Source of the DNA: DATBHZ01 sp036557185
GTDB lineage: Bacteria > Actinomycetota > Acidimicrobiia > IMCC26256 > JAENVU01
DNA length: 33,468 bases
Assembly: GCA_036557185.1 (NCBI GenBank)
Contig: DATBHZ010000121.1
Location: forward strand, 1 to 33,468
Direction: 5' to 3'
Shown here in pieces: positions 7,348 through 14,991 of the stretch. Position 1 is the stretch's first letter. The number at the start of each line of letters is the position of its first letter. The notes beneath the pieces were generated by a model that did no database searches, had not been told where the DNA came from, and was given only the letters and a program-made list of their open reading frames with translations. Position numbers and translations under genes: made by a program.

Positions 7348-8283
7348 GTGACGACGGTTCAACCGGTTCAACCGGTCCAGCCCGCGCAGCCGGCGCAGCC
7401 TGGCCTCCAGCGTGGCACCTGGCGACCCAACGGCACGCTCGCGCAGTGGTGCTGCATCGCGCTGGTCGTGATGGCGGCATTGAGTGCCGGGGAGATGATC
7501 GCTCACGCGAACCGGATTCGTGTCGCCGGCGACTACCACGCCGGCAACGCGACGCTGAGCGCGCTGCACAACGCGGACACGTTCGTCACCACGATGGCCG
7601 TGCTGTGGACCATCGGCCTTCTCGGTACCGCGGCGCTCTTCATCACGTGGCAGTGGCGCAGCGCGAAGAATGCGGAGCTCACCGCGTCGACGCCGCCGCG
7701 CTGGAGCCCGGGCTGGAGCATCGGCGGATGGTTCATCCCTTTGGCGAACTGGGTGATCCCGTACCTGTGCGTGCGCGAGATCTCGCGATCGACCACACGA
7801 CAGGGCGACCTCGGTATCTCCTCCGAGCGGTCGCTCTTGCCGTGGTGGTGGGCTGCGTTCGTGGGCATGGGCGTCCTCCGATTCATCGGGAACTCGATGT
7901 CGGGCGCGGTGTCCTCGTACAGCGAGTTCCGCGCGCGCGACGGCGTGTGGTTCGCGGGGGCGCTGCTCGGTGTCGCCGCTGCGGTGCTGGCCGTGCTGGT
8001 GGTCCGCCGTCTGACTGAGCTCCAGGAAGGCGCGCGCGCGACCGCAGCCGCGATGCCCGTCGTGCGCGTCGACCCGCAGCCGGAGCCCGTCGCGGCGTCA
8101 CAGGTCGCGGCGTCGCAGACGCAGACCCAACCCCAGACGCAAGTCCCGGCTCAGGCGGGTCCCGCCGCCGGTTGGTATCCCGACCCGCTCGGCCGCTCCG
8201 AGCACCGCTACTGGGACGGCGCGGCGTGGACACCGCACGTGAGCAACGCGGGTGTGGTCGGGCACGACTCGCCCGGAGGCTGA
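7348..8283 (+). CDS. DUF4328 membrane protein with C-terminal DUF2510 motif
   Basis: A 311-residue membrane protein. The N-terminus is a VQP/AQP repeat, followed by membrane segments near 33-52, 75-97, about 165-185 and 195-218, with the WSPGWSIGGWFIPLANW signature of DUF4328 between the second and third. A Gln/Thr/Pro-rich linker (residues about 240-270) leads to the C-terminal AGWYPDP...RYWDGAAWT motif of DUF2510, a short actinobacterial module often attached to membrane proteins. GTG start; the upstream bases GGCAG are a poor ribosome site. Function unknown, probably envelope-related. No operon partner is evident: the next gene has its own promoter. Confidence 0.88.
   Translation: MTTVQPVQPVQPAQPAQPGLQRGTWRPNGTLAQWCCIALVVMAALSAGEMIAHANRIRVAGDYHAGNATLSALHNADTFVTTMAVLWTIGLLGTAALFITWQWRSAKNAELTASTPPRWSPGWSIGGWFIPLANWVIPYLCVREISRSTTRQGDLGISSERSLLPWWWAAFVGMGVLRFIGNSMSGAVSSYSEFRARDGVWFAGALLGVAAAVLAVLVVRRLTELQEGARATAAAMPVVRVDPQPEPVAASQVAASQTQTQPQTQVPAQAGPAAGWYPDPLGRSEHRYWDGAAWTPHVSNAGVVGHDSPGG
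7357..7401 (+). repeat. In-frame VQP/AQP tandem repeat
   Basis: Five 9-base units encode three VQP and two AQP tripeptides. The first two units are identical at DNA level (GTTCAACCG), which marks a recent or slippage-prone expansion at the cytoplasmic N-terminus of the DUF4328 protein. Confidence 0.8.
8089..8118 (+). repeat. In-frame VAASQ duplication
   Basis: Two 15-base units, differing at one third-codon base, encode VAASQ twice in the linker before the DUF2510 motif. Confidence 0.7.
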
Positions 8284-8307
8284 CGCTCGGGAGCGGGCTC
8301 GACGAGC

Positions 8308-8328
8308 CATCTGACGAGGCGTCAGATG
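8308..8328. promoter_or_regulatory. Perfect inverted repeat, operator candidate for the amidohydrolase
   Basis: CATCTGACG and CGTCAGATG are exact reverse complements separated by AGG. The repeat ends directly at the TACGCT -10 candidate (8329-8334) and covers the place where a -35 would lie, as expected for a TetR- or MarR-type dimer site. The regulator is not identifiable in this window. Confidence 0.7.
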
Positions 8329-8334
8329 TACGCT
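8329..8334 (+). promoter_or_regulatory. -10 element (TACGCT) of a leaderless promoter
   Basis: TACGCT fits TAnnnT and ends 7 bases before the ATG at 8342, so transcription should start at or next to the start codon. No ribosome site precedes the ATG, consistent with leaderless translation. Confidence 0.55.
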
Positions 8335-8341
8335 CGGCAGC

Positions 8342-9559
8342 ATGGTGTCTCCCGAGAGCTTTCCCGAGATCATCTCCGTCGACGACCACGTGATCGAGCC
8401 GCCGAACACGTGGCAGGACCGTCTCCCGGCGAAGTACCGCGAGATCGGCCCGCGCGTGGTCCGCCGGAAGATCGCGGAGATGAAGTTCGTCGGCGGCGTC
8501 TTCAGCTACCGCGAAGCCGGTGAGAACGAAGGCGGCACCTGGTGCGACTGGTGGCTCTGCGAGGACCTGCAATACCCGATGACACGCGTGATGGCGGCGG
8601 CCGGGTTCCCGCGTGACGAGGTGACCGTCTCGCCCATGACGATGGACGAGATGCGCAAGGGATGCTGGGACCAGAAGGCGCGCCTCGCCGACATGGACGT
8701 GAACCACGTCGAGGTCTCGCTCTCGTTCCCGACCTTTCCACGCTTCTGCGGCCAGACGTTCCTCGAGCGCAAGGACAAGGAGCTCGCGGACCTCTGCGTG
8801 AAGGCCTACAACGACTGGATGTTCGACGAGTGGTGTGACGGATCCGACGGTCGCCTGGTGCCGCTGCCCATCGTGCAGCTCTGGGACTCGCAGCTCGCGG
8901 CCGACGAGGTCCGCAGGAGCGCAGCCAGGGGCGGGCACGCCGTGTGCTTCACCGAGATCCCCGCGTTCCTCGGCCTCCCGTCCGTGCACGACGCCAACGG
9001 ATACTGGGATCCGTTCTTCGCCGCGTGCGCCGATACGGAGACCGTCGTGTGCATGCACATCGGGTCGAGCTCGAAGATGCCGTCCACTTCAGCGGACGCG
9101 CCCCCGGCGGTGGGCTCCACGCTCACGTACATGAACGCTGCGATGTCGATGACCGACTACCTGATGTCGGGCCTGCTCGAGCGCTTCCCGAAGCTCGAGC
9201 TCGCGTACTCCGAGGGCCAGATCGGGTGGATCCCGTACGTGCTCGAGCGCGCCGACAAGGTCTGGGAGGACAACCGTGCGTGGGGAGGGGTGGCCGACAA
9301 GGTCAAGAAGCCGCCCTCCGAGTACTACCGCGAGCACATGTACGGCTGCTTCTTCGACGATCCGCACGGGCTCCAGTCGCTCGACGCGATCGGGGTCGAC
9401 ACCGTCACGTTCGAGACCGACTACCCGCACTCCGACTCGACCTGGCCCGACACGGTCGACGTCGCGATGAAGATCATGAAGGACCTCGACGACGAGACGA
9501 TCCAGAAGATCGTCCGCACCAACGCGATCCGCATGCTCAAGCTCGACCTCGACGCCTGA
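8342..9559 (+). CDS. Amidohydrolase-2 family metal-dependent hydrolase or decarboxylase
   Basis: A 405-residue TIM-barrel protein of the Amidohydro_2 family (relatives include ACMSD and gamma-resorcylate decarboxylase). Landmarks are SVDDHVIEP near the N-terminus (Asp14/His16 as first metal ligands), CMHIGSSS at about residue 240 (metal His), and FETDYPHSDSTWP near 360 (the late catalytic or metal Asp). Members in actinobacterial catabolic clusters cleave C-C or C-N bonds in cytoplasmic intermediates; whether this one hydrolyses or decarboxylates is not decidable. It is transcribed alone from a leaderless promoter next to a perfect inverted repeat and lies immediately before the aldehyde dehydrogenase operon, which has its own promoter. 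Confidence 0.88.
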   Translation: MVSPESFPEIISVDDHVIEPPNTWQDRLPAKYREIGPRVVRRKIAEMKFVGGVFSYREAGENEGGTWCDWWLCEDLQYPMTRVMAAAGFPRDEVTVSPMTMDEMRKGCWDQKARLADMDVNHVEVSLSFPTFPRFCGQTFLERKDKELADLCVKAYNDWMFDEWCDGSDGRLVPLPIVQLWDSQLAADEVRRSAARGGHAVCFTEIPAFLGLPSVHDANGYWDPFFAACADTETVVCMHIGSSSKMPSTSADAPPAVGSTLTYMNAAMSMTDYLMSGLLERFPKLELAYSEGQIGWIPYVLERADKVWEDNRAWGGVADKVKKPPSEYYREHMYGCFFDDPHGLQSLDAIGVDTVTFETDYPHSDSTWPDTVDVAMKIMKDLDDETIQKIVRTNAIRMLKLDLDA

Positions 9560-9584
9560 CCGGCCACGGAGCGCGGCCCGTGCG

Positions 9585-9613
9585 TTGCCCAAAATGAGAA
9601 CACGTTCTATTCT
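9585..9613 (+). promoter_or_regulatory. Leaderless promoter of the aldehyde dehydrogenase operon (TTGCCC-17-TATTCT)
   Basis: TTGCCC at 9585-9590 and TATTCT at 9608-9613 are separated by 17 bases, and the -10 ends 6 bases before the GTG start at 9620. This is the best-formed promoter in the window and predicts an mRNA beginning at the start codon. Confidence 0.7.
9597..9608. promoter_or_regulatory. KstR-like operator (AGAAC-AC-GTTCT)
   Basis: A perfect inverted repeat of AGAAC with a 2-base spacer. It fits the KstR consensus TnnAACnnGTTnnA except for the first T (G at 9596). It fills the promoter spacer and touches the -10, an ideal place for repression. Assignment to a KstR-like TetR repressor is inference from the consensus; other TetR proteins bind similar sites. 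Confidence 0.6.
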
Positions 9614-9619
9614 GAGGCC

Positions 9620-11098
9620 GTGACCGCGACGCTGCACGGCGACGACGCCTACCGGGTGCTCATCGGGGACGAGTGGCAGCCCGGCGCCGACGGCGCGTAC
9701 GCCATCGTCAACCCGGCCACCGAGGAGGTCGTCGCGGAGGCGCCAGAGGCGTCGGTCGAGCAGGCGCGTGCAGCGGCATCGGCCGCGAACGCGGCGTTCG
9801 ACTCGTGGTCCCAGACCAGTCCGAAGCAGCGAGCCGCGTTGCTGCGCGCTGCGGGCGACGCGCTCAAGCAGCGGACGAAGGAGTTCGTCCCGCTCGTCAT
9901 CGCGGAGACCGGCTGCACCGCGACGGTCGGCAACACAATGCAGGTCCCGCAGGCGGTGGCGCGCTTCGGGCGGTACGCGCAGGGCGCGCTCGAGTCGAAC
10001 GTCATCCCGCTCCCGCCGCAGGAGATGCCGGCAACAGCTCTTGCCCCCGGCGGGATCATGGGTGCTCTGGCGCGGCGCGCTCCTGTAGGAGTCGTCGCGT
10101 GCATCACGCCGTACAACTTCCCGATCGTCAACATGGTGGGCAAGATCGGGCCGGCGCTCGCGATGGGCAACACCGTCGTCGTTCGTCCGGCAGGGCAGGA
10201 TCCGCTGGCGGTCATCGAGCTCGTGCGCCTGCTCCAGGACGTCGGGTTCCCACCCGGCGTCGTGAACGTCGTCACCGGCTCGTCGCCCGACACGGGCGCC
10301 GCGCTCGTCGCGTCCGACGACGTCGACATGGTGAGCTTCACGGGTTCGACGAACGTCGGCGTACAGATCGGCGAGGTCGCCGGTCGCACGATGAAGCGCC
10401 AGCTCCTCGAGCTCGGCGGCAAGGGAGCCGCGCTCGTGCTCGACGACGCCGACGTCAAGACCGCGGTCGGGATGATCGGCTCCGTCTGGACGTTCCACTC
10501 GGGCCAGATCTGCACCGCGCCCACGCGCGCGATCGTCCACCGGTCGATCTACGACCACGTGGTCGAGGGGCTCGCGAAGATGGCGACCGTCCTCAAGGTC
10601 GGTGATCCGATGGAGCCCGACACCGTCGTCGGGCCGCTCATCACGGAATCGCATCGTGCGCGCGTCGAGGGCTACATCAAGGCAGGGACCGAGGAAGGCG
10701 GAGAGGTCGTCGCCGGCGGTGGGCGTCCCGCGCACATGGAGCGCGGTTGGTACGTGGAGCCGACGCTCATCGCGGGTTGCCGGGGCGGCATGCGTGTCGT
10801 GCAGGAGGAGATCTTCGGTCCGGTGATCGTGGCGCTGCCCTTCGACGACGAGGAGGAGGGGATCGCGCTCGCCAACGGAACCGAGTTCGGCTTGTACGAC
10901 TACATCTTCTCCGGCGACAGCGGCCGCGCCATGCGCGTCTCGCGCCGTCTGCGTGCCGGCAACGTCGGTCTCAACACGGTGCAGCGCAACCACGAGACGC
11001 CCTTCGGCGGCACCAAGTACAGCGGGGTCGGGCGCGACGGCGGATCGTTCGGTCTGCACGCGTACACCGACCTGCAGTCCGTCGTCTGGCCGGGCTGA
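9620..11098 (+). CDS. NAD(P)-dependent aldehyde dehydrogenase
   Basis: A 492-residue aldehyde dehydrogenase oxidising an aldehyde to the acid. The catalytic set is complete: Asn166 (TPYNFP), Glu264 (LELGGKG), Cys298 (GQICTAP), with the normal 34-residue Glu-Cys spacing, and EEIFGPV near 396. One departure is Arg189 (VVVRPAG) where most family members have the cofactor-binding Lys (Lys192 in the usual numbering), so coenzyme preference may differ. It is the first gene of a four-gene operon with three luciferase-like oxidoreductases; the second begins 12 bases after its stop. GTG start, apparently leaderless. Confidence 0.93.
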   Translation: MTATLHGDDAYRVLIGDEWQPGADGAYAIVNPATEEVVAEAPEASVEQARAAASAANAAFDSWSQTSPKQRAALLRAAGDALKQRTKEFVPLVIAETGCTATVGNTMQVPQAVARFGRYAQGALESNVIPLPPQEMPATALAPGGIMGALARRAPVGVVACITPYNFPIVNMVGKIGPALAMGNTVVVRPAGQDPLAVIELVRLLQDVGFPPGVVNVVTGSSPDTGAALVASDDVDMVSFTGSTNVGVQIGEVAGRTMKRQLLELGGKGAALVLDDADVKTAVGMIGSVWTFHSGQICTAPTRAIVHRSIYDHVVEGLAKMATVLKVGDPMEPDTVVGPLITESHRARVEGYIKAGTEEGGEVVAGGGRPAHMERGWYVEPTLIAGCRGGMRVVQEEIFGPVIVALPFDDEEEGIALANGTEFGLYDYIFSGDSGRAMRVSRRLRAGNVGLNTVQRNHETPFGGTKYSGVGRDGGSFGLHAYTDLQSVVWPG

Positions 11099-11110
11099 CC
11101 GCTCCATCCC

Positions 11111-12247
11111 ATGGAATTCGGGATCTTCCATTCCGGGCACGTTCCCGCCCAGCCCGACGCGGCGGCCCGCCGGAGTCGCGAGCACGCGCGTCTGCTCGAC
11201 GAGGTCGCGGTCGCGGTCACCGGCGACCGCGTCGGCTTCAAGTACTCGTGGTTCACCGAGCACCACTTCCTCGAGGAGTACTCGCACATCTCGGCGAACG
11301 AGGTGCTCATGGGCTTCGTGGCCGCGCGCACGGAGCGCCTGCACATCGGCTCGGGGATCTTCAACCTGACGCCTCCCGTCAACCACCCGGCGCGGGTCGC
11401 GGAACGCGTCGCGATGCTCGACCACCTCAGCGAGGGACGCTTCGAGCTCGGCACGGGCCGGGGCTCGTCGAGCACCGAGTACCAGGGCTTCGGCATCCCC
11501 GACGCGCAGACGACCCGTGACCTGTTCGACGAGACGCTCCCCGAGGTGCTGCGGATGCTGCGCGAGGGCTCGTACTCGTACGACGGGAACGCGTTCGCGA
11601 TGCCCGAGCGGACGGTGCTGCCGCGCGTCTGGACGGATCCGCACCCGCCGTTGTGGCTGGCCTGCGGGAGCCCCGACACGTTCGAGCGCGCGGGAACGCT
11701 CGGCATGGGTGCACTGTGCTTCACGATCGGTGAGGCCGAGGACCTCTCCCCGCTCATCGAGCGCTACAAGAACGCGGTCGCCGAGTGCACCGATCCGATC
11801 GGCAGCTACGTCAACGACAACGTGGCCGCGGTGAGCATGCTCCTGTGTCTCGACGATCGCGAACGCGCGATCAGCACGTCCACCGATATGGGCGCCTCGC
11901 ACTACCAGTCGCTCGTCGTGCGCAAGCTCGATTCGATCCCGCTCCCGATCGACGTCGACCGCGCAACGTTCAGCGTGCCCGAGCCCACCGTCGACGAGCT
12001 GACCGCGGCGATCGACGCCGGTCGCAGGAGCATCGGCACGCCCGAGGACGTCGCGCGCTCGATCGAGCGCTGGGAACGCGCGGGTGCCGATCAGCTCATC
12101 TTCGGCGTGCTCAACAACAGTCTGCCGATCGAGATCGCGCTCGAGTCGCTCGAGACGTTCGGTCGGGACGTGATCCCGCGGTTCGACCGTAATCCGGTGC
12201 ACTCCACGACGCGCCAGCGCGAGCTCCAGATGGCAGGGCGGTCGTGA
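11111..12247 (+). CDS. Luciferase-like (LLM class) flavin/F420-dependent oxidoreductase
   Basis: A 378-residue TIM-barrel protein of the bacterial luciferase superfamily. It starts with MEFGIFHSGH, has YSWFTEHHFLEEYS (typical of the alkanal-monooxygenase-like branch), LHIGSGI near 78, and the hallmark DHLSEGRFELGTGRG near 105-120 that lines the flavin pocket. It is longer than the F420-type members next to it and resembles the two-component monooxygenase branch, so FMN is also possible. It overlaps the next gene by 4 bases (GTGA). In context it probably oxidises an intermediate that supplies, or follows, the aldehyde dehydrogenase. Confidence 0.88.
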   Translation: MEFGIFHSGHVPAQPDAAARRSREHARLLDEVAVAVTGDRVGFKYSWFTEHHFLEEYSHISANEVLMGFVAARTERLHIGSGIFNLTPPVNHPARVAERVAMLDHLSEGRFELGTGRGSSSTEYQGFGIPDAQTTRDLFDETLPEVLRMLREGSYSYDGNAFAMPERTVLPRVWTDPHPPLWLACGSPDTFERAGTLGMGALCFTIGEAEDLSPLIERYKNAVAECTDPIGSYVNDNVAAVSMLLCLDDRERAISTSTDMGASHYQSLVVRKLDSIPLPIDVDRATFSVPEPTVDELTAAIDAGRRSIGTPEDVARSIERWERAGADQLIFGVLNNSLPIEIALESLETFGRDVIPRFDRNPVHSTTRQRELQMAGRS

Positions 12248-13173
12248 GCGCGACCGTGCAGATCGTGCCGGACGGCAAGCTCGTCTACGGGATCCAGCTC
12301 CCGATCCAGGCGCTGAGCGTGATGACCGCGATGCCCTGGGAGCGCGATTGCGGCCCGTCCGAGCTTCTCCGCGCCGCGCAGGCCGCCGACGACGCGGGCT
12401 TCTTCTACGTCGCCGTGTGCGATCACATCGGGATCCCGCGGGAGAAGGCCGACACCATGTCGACGACGTGGTTCAACCCCGTCGCGACGCTCGCATGGCT
12501 GGCGGGGCAGACGCGCTCGGTGCGCCTGATGACCAACGTGTACGTCGCGGCGTACCGGCACCCCCTCGATACCGCAAAGGCGTTCGCAACGCTCGACCAC
12601 CTGTCCGGCGGTCGCGTGATCCTGGGAGTGGGCGCCGGCCACGTCGAGGGCGAGTTCGACGCGCTGGGCATCCCGTTCGACGAGCGCGGCCGGATCACCA
12701 ACGACGCGATCGACGGGATCATCGCGGCCTGGAGCGCAGAGTTCGTCGGTGACGTCGGGCTCCGGCCGCGGCCCGCGCAGCAGCCCCGCCCACCGGTGTG
12801 GGCGGGCGGCTCGTCGAACGCGGCGCTGCGCCGCGTGGCCGAGCGGTGCGACGGCTGGATCCCGCAGGGGACCCCGCGCAAGCGCATGCCCGGGTCGATC
12901 GCCTACCTCCACGAGCATCGCGACAAGGTGCGCCCGGGCGCGCAGCTCGAGGTCGGGATGATCACGGAGCACGTCTACCTCGGCAGCGCGGATTGGGACC
13001 TGCCGAAGTACGCGCTCACCGGCTCCGCCGATCAAGTGATCGATTCCCTCAACGAGTACGGAGCGATGGGCGTCGCGCACCTGCAGCTGCGCTTCGCGTC
13101 GCGCTCGATCGACGAGCTGTGCGACCAGATGGCCCGCTTCGGTGACGAGGTCGGACCGAATCTCGTTCGCTGA
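12244..13173 (+). CDS. Luciferase-like F420-dependent oxidoreductase
   Basis: A 309-residue LLM-class protein. After a 14-residue lead, YGIQLPIQ forms strand 1, VAVCDHIGIP the region that contacts the deazaflavin in F420 members, LMTNVYV and DHLSGGRVILGVGAGH the core, and PPVWAGGSSNAALRRVAERCDGW the late barrel motif typical of the F420 branch. GTG start overlapping the preceding stop, so translation is coupled. Substrate unknown; the tandem with two other LLM proteins suggests successive steps or subunits. Confidence 0.9.
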   Translation: MSATVQIVPDGKLVYGIQLPIQALSVMTAMPWERDCGPSELLRAAQAADDAGFFYVAVCDHIGIPREKADTMSTTWFNPVATLAWLAGQTRSVRLMTNVYVAAYRHPLDTAKAFATLDHLSGGRVILGVGAGHVEGEFDALGIPFDERGRITNDAIDGIIAAWSAEFVGDVGLRPRPAQQPRPPVWAGGSSNAALRRVAERCDGWIPQGTPRKRMPGSIAYLHEHRDKVRPGAQLEVGMITEHVYLGSADWDLPKYALTGSADQVIDSLNEYGAMGVAHLQLRFASRSIDELCDQMARFGDEVGPNLVR

Positions 13174-13194
13174 CCCCAACTGCGAGGAAGCTCC

Positions 13195-14178
13195 ATGACC
13201 ATGCTCACGATGCGCCACGACCTGCGCGCTCCCGCGTTCGGTCCTGCCTCGGCGTCCGAGATCTACTCGACGGCGCTCGAGCAGTACCGGTGGGCCGACG
13301 AGCAAGGTTGGGACTTCGCGGTCCTGTCGGAGCACCACGGCGTGGACGACGGCTGGCTTCCGGCGCCGATCACGATGGCAGCGGCCGTGGTGGGCGCGAC
13401 GCGCCGTATCCCCGTCCTCCTGAGCGCGGTCATCCTCCCGCTCCATGACCCGGTGCGCATTGCGGAGCAGCTCGCAGTGCTCGACCTCGCGAGCGGCGGC
13501 CGCGTCTGGACGGTGGTCGGCGCGGGCTACCGCAAGGAAGAGTTCGAGATGGCGGACGTCGAGCTCGCGAAGCGCGGCAAGATCCTCGAGGAGTACACCG
13601 GCGTCGTCCTGCGCGCGTGGACGGGGGAGCCCTTCGAATGGCGCGACCGGACGATTCGTGTGACTCCGAAGCCCGTGTCGCAGCCGCACCCGACGCTCAT
13701 GGTGGGTGGTGGTGTCGAAGCGGCCGCACGCCGTGCCGCGAGACTGCGTCTCCCGATGATGCCGATGAACGAGGACCCGCGGCTGGCCGACTGGTACGCC
13801 GACGAGGCAGCGAAGACCGGCTTCGAAGGCGGCTTCGTGATGGTCCCGTCGGGCCCGACGTTCGTGCACGTCACGCACGATCCCGAGAAGACGTGGGCCG
13901 AGATCGGTCAATACCTGTTGTACGAGTCGCAGACGTATGCGAGCTACCAGACACCCGGGCAGCACTCGACGCCGATGGTCCTCGCACAGTCGGTCGAGGA
14001 CCTCAAGCGGAGCCCGCAGATCGTGGTGGGGACGCCCGACGACGTCGTCGCCGCCGCGCAGCGAGTGCCGCCGACGGGAGCGCTCACGTTCAGCCCGCTC
14101 GCCGGCGGGCTCCCACCGGATCTGGCATGGGCGAGCCTCGAGCTCTTCGCGGCCGAGGTCGCTCCGCGGCTGAGTTAG
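13195..14178 (+). CDS. Luciferase-like (LLM class) oxidoreductase
   Basis: A 327-residue LLM-class protein, last gene of the operon. Landmarks are FAVLSEHHGVDDGW near residue 41, VILPLHDPVRIAEQLAVLDLASGGRVWTVVGAG near 80-115 and PTLMVGGGVEAAARRAARL near 165. ATG start with GAGGAAG 8 bases upstream and 21 bases after the previous stop. It ends 15 bases before the convergent minus-strand operon; GAGCC-TCC-GGCTC at the junction (14183-14195) could form a small hairpin. Flavin or F420 use and substrate are not resolved. Confidence 0.88.
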   Translation: MTMLTMRHDLRAPAFGPASASEIYSTALEQYRWADEQGWDFAVLSEHHGVDDGWLPAPITMAAAVVGATRRIPVLLSAVILPLHDPVRIAEQLAVLDLASGGRVWTVVGAGYRKEEFEMADVELAKRGKILEEYTGVVLRAWTGEPFEWRDRTIRVTPKPVSQPHPTLMVGGGVEAAARRAARLRLPMMPMNEDPRLADWYADEAAKTGFEGGFVMVPSGPTFVHVTHDPEKTWAEIGQYLLYESQTYASYQTPGQHSTPMVLAQSVEDLKRSPQIVVGTPDDVVAAAQRVPPTGALTFSPLAGGLPPDLAWASLELFAAEVAPRLS

Positions 14179-14193
14179 CTGGGAGCCTCCGGC

Positions 14194-14991
14194 TCACCAG
14201 AGCTGGTCGGTGTACCTGTCCGTCCCGGGGACCGTCGCGAGGAACGGCGACGCGAAGACGATCCGGCCGAGGCTGGTCTTCGCGAACGAGTCGCCGAGTC
14301 CTTCGAATCGCTCGTCCCAGACGGCGACCGGGTCTTCCTCGAGGAAGTACAGCTGGAGGAAGCGATCGGCGGCGCTGTCGCGCGGCACGTCCTTCGGCGC
14401 GTCGCCGAGCAGCGGCACGGGGGTGAACGTGACGCGCTGGTCCGCGTTGAGCGGTTGCTCGTCGAACCACGCGGAGACCTGCTCGACGGTCGCGCCCTCG
14501 GCGAGCTCGCCGATCACCATGACGAGCCCCGGGTAGCGGCGGTCCAGCGCGAGCTCTGTCGGCACGCCGTCGTCGGTGGCGTGCGTCTCGCTCGAGAACT
14601 TGTACATGAGCGTGTGGACGTGGTCGCGGTGCGGGAACATCCGGTCGTTGGCGTGCAGCCAGTTGACCTGGTTGGTGCCCCATTGGATCCAGTCGCCGAA
14701 CTTGCCGGCGAGCACCCAGTAGAGCGCGAGGTACGAGCCGACGGTCGGGTTGGGCGTGATCGGGGAGTCCGCCGGGTAGCGCTTCGCTTTGCACTCGCGC
14801 GTCGCCACGAACCGTGCGCCCGAGATCGTCCACGCGCCGATCATGCAGCCCGCGTAGAAGTGATCGCGCTCGTACCAGCGGTTGTACTCGACCTCGTGGC
14901 CCTTGTGCGGCTCGACCAACGTGACGAGCGCGCCGCCGAGCTTGATCGGCTTCTTGCGCGTGTCGCCCGACCCGACCTCCTGGATCGTCAT
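14194..14991 (-). CDS. Conserved protein, possibly EthD/ferredoxin-like fold
   Basis: A 265-residue soluble protein without signal or membrane segments. The stretch EYNRWYERDHFYAGC near residues 33-47 resembles EthD-type dimeric alpha/beta barrel proteins, in which a WY..DH segment is common, but the match is partial. The middle is rich in aromatic residues (YLALYWVLAGKFGDWIQW) and His (FPHRDHVH). I do not know its function. The start is ATG 14991, which overlaps the upstream acyl-CoA ligase stop as ATGA, so the two are translated together and it probably serves the same pathway, for instance handling a CoA ester or acid intermediate. Confidence 0.75.
   Translation of the reverse strand: MTIQEVGSGDTRKKPIKLGGALVTLVEPHKGHEVEYNRWYERDHFYAGCMIGAWTISGARFVATRECKAKRYPADSPITPNPTVGSYLALYWVLAGKFGDWIQWGTNQVNWLHANDRMFPHRDHVHTLMYKFSSETHATDDGVPTELALDRRYPGLVMVIGELAEGATVEQVSAWFDEQPLNADQRVTFTPVPLLGDAPKDVPRDSAADRFLQLYFLEEDPVAVWDERFEGLGDSFAKTSLGRIVFASPFLATVPGTDRYTDQLW

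Noticed and set aside
9089..12202. 1037-codon open frame on the minus strand
   Set aside because: It lies antisense to the amidohydrolase, aldehyde dehydrogenase and first LLM gene, all of which show clear family motifs. Its product is rich in Arg/Asp/Val/His without motifs, the usual shadow in GC-rich DNA.
12091..13965. 624-codon minus-strand frame across two LLM genes
   Set aside because: Antisense shadow; the plus-strand proteins carry the luciferase-superfamily motifs.
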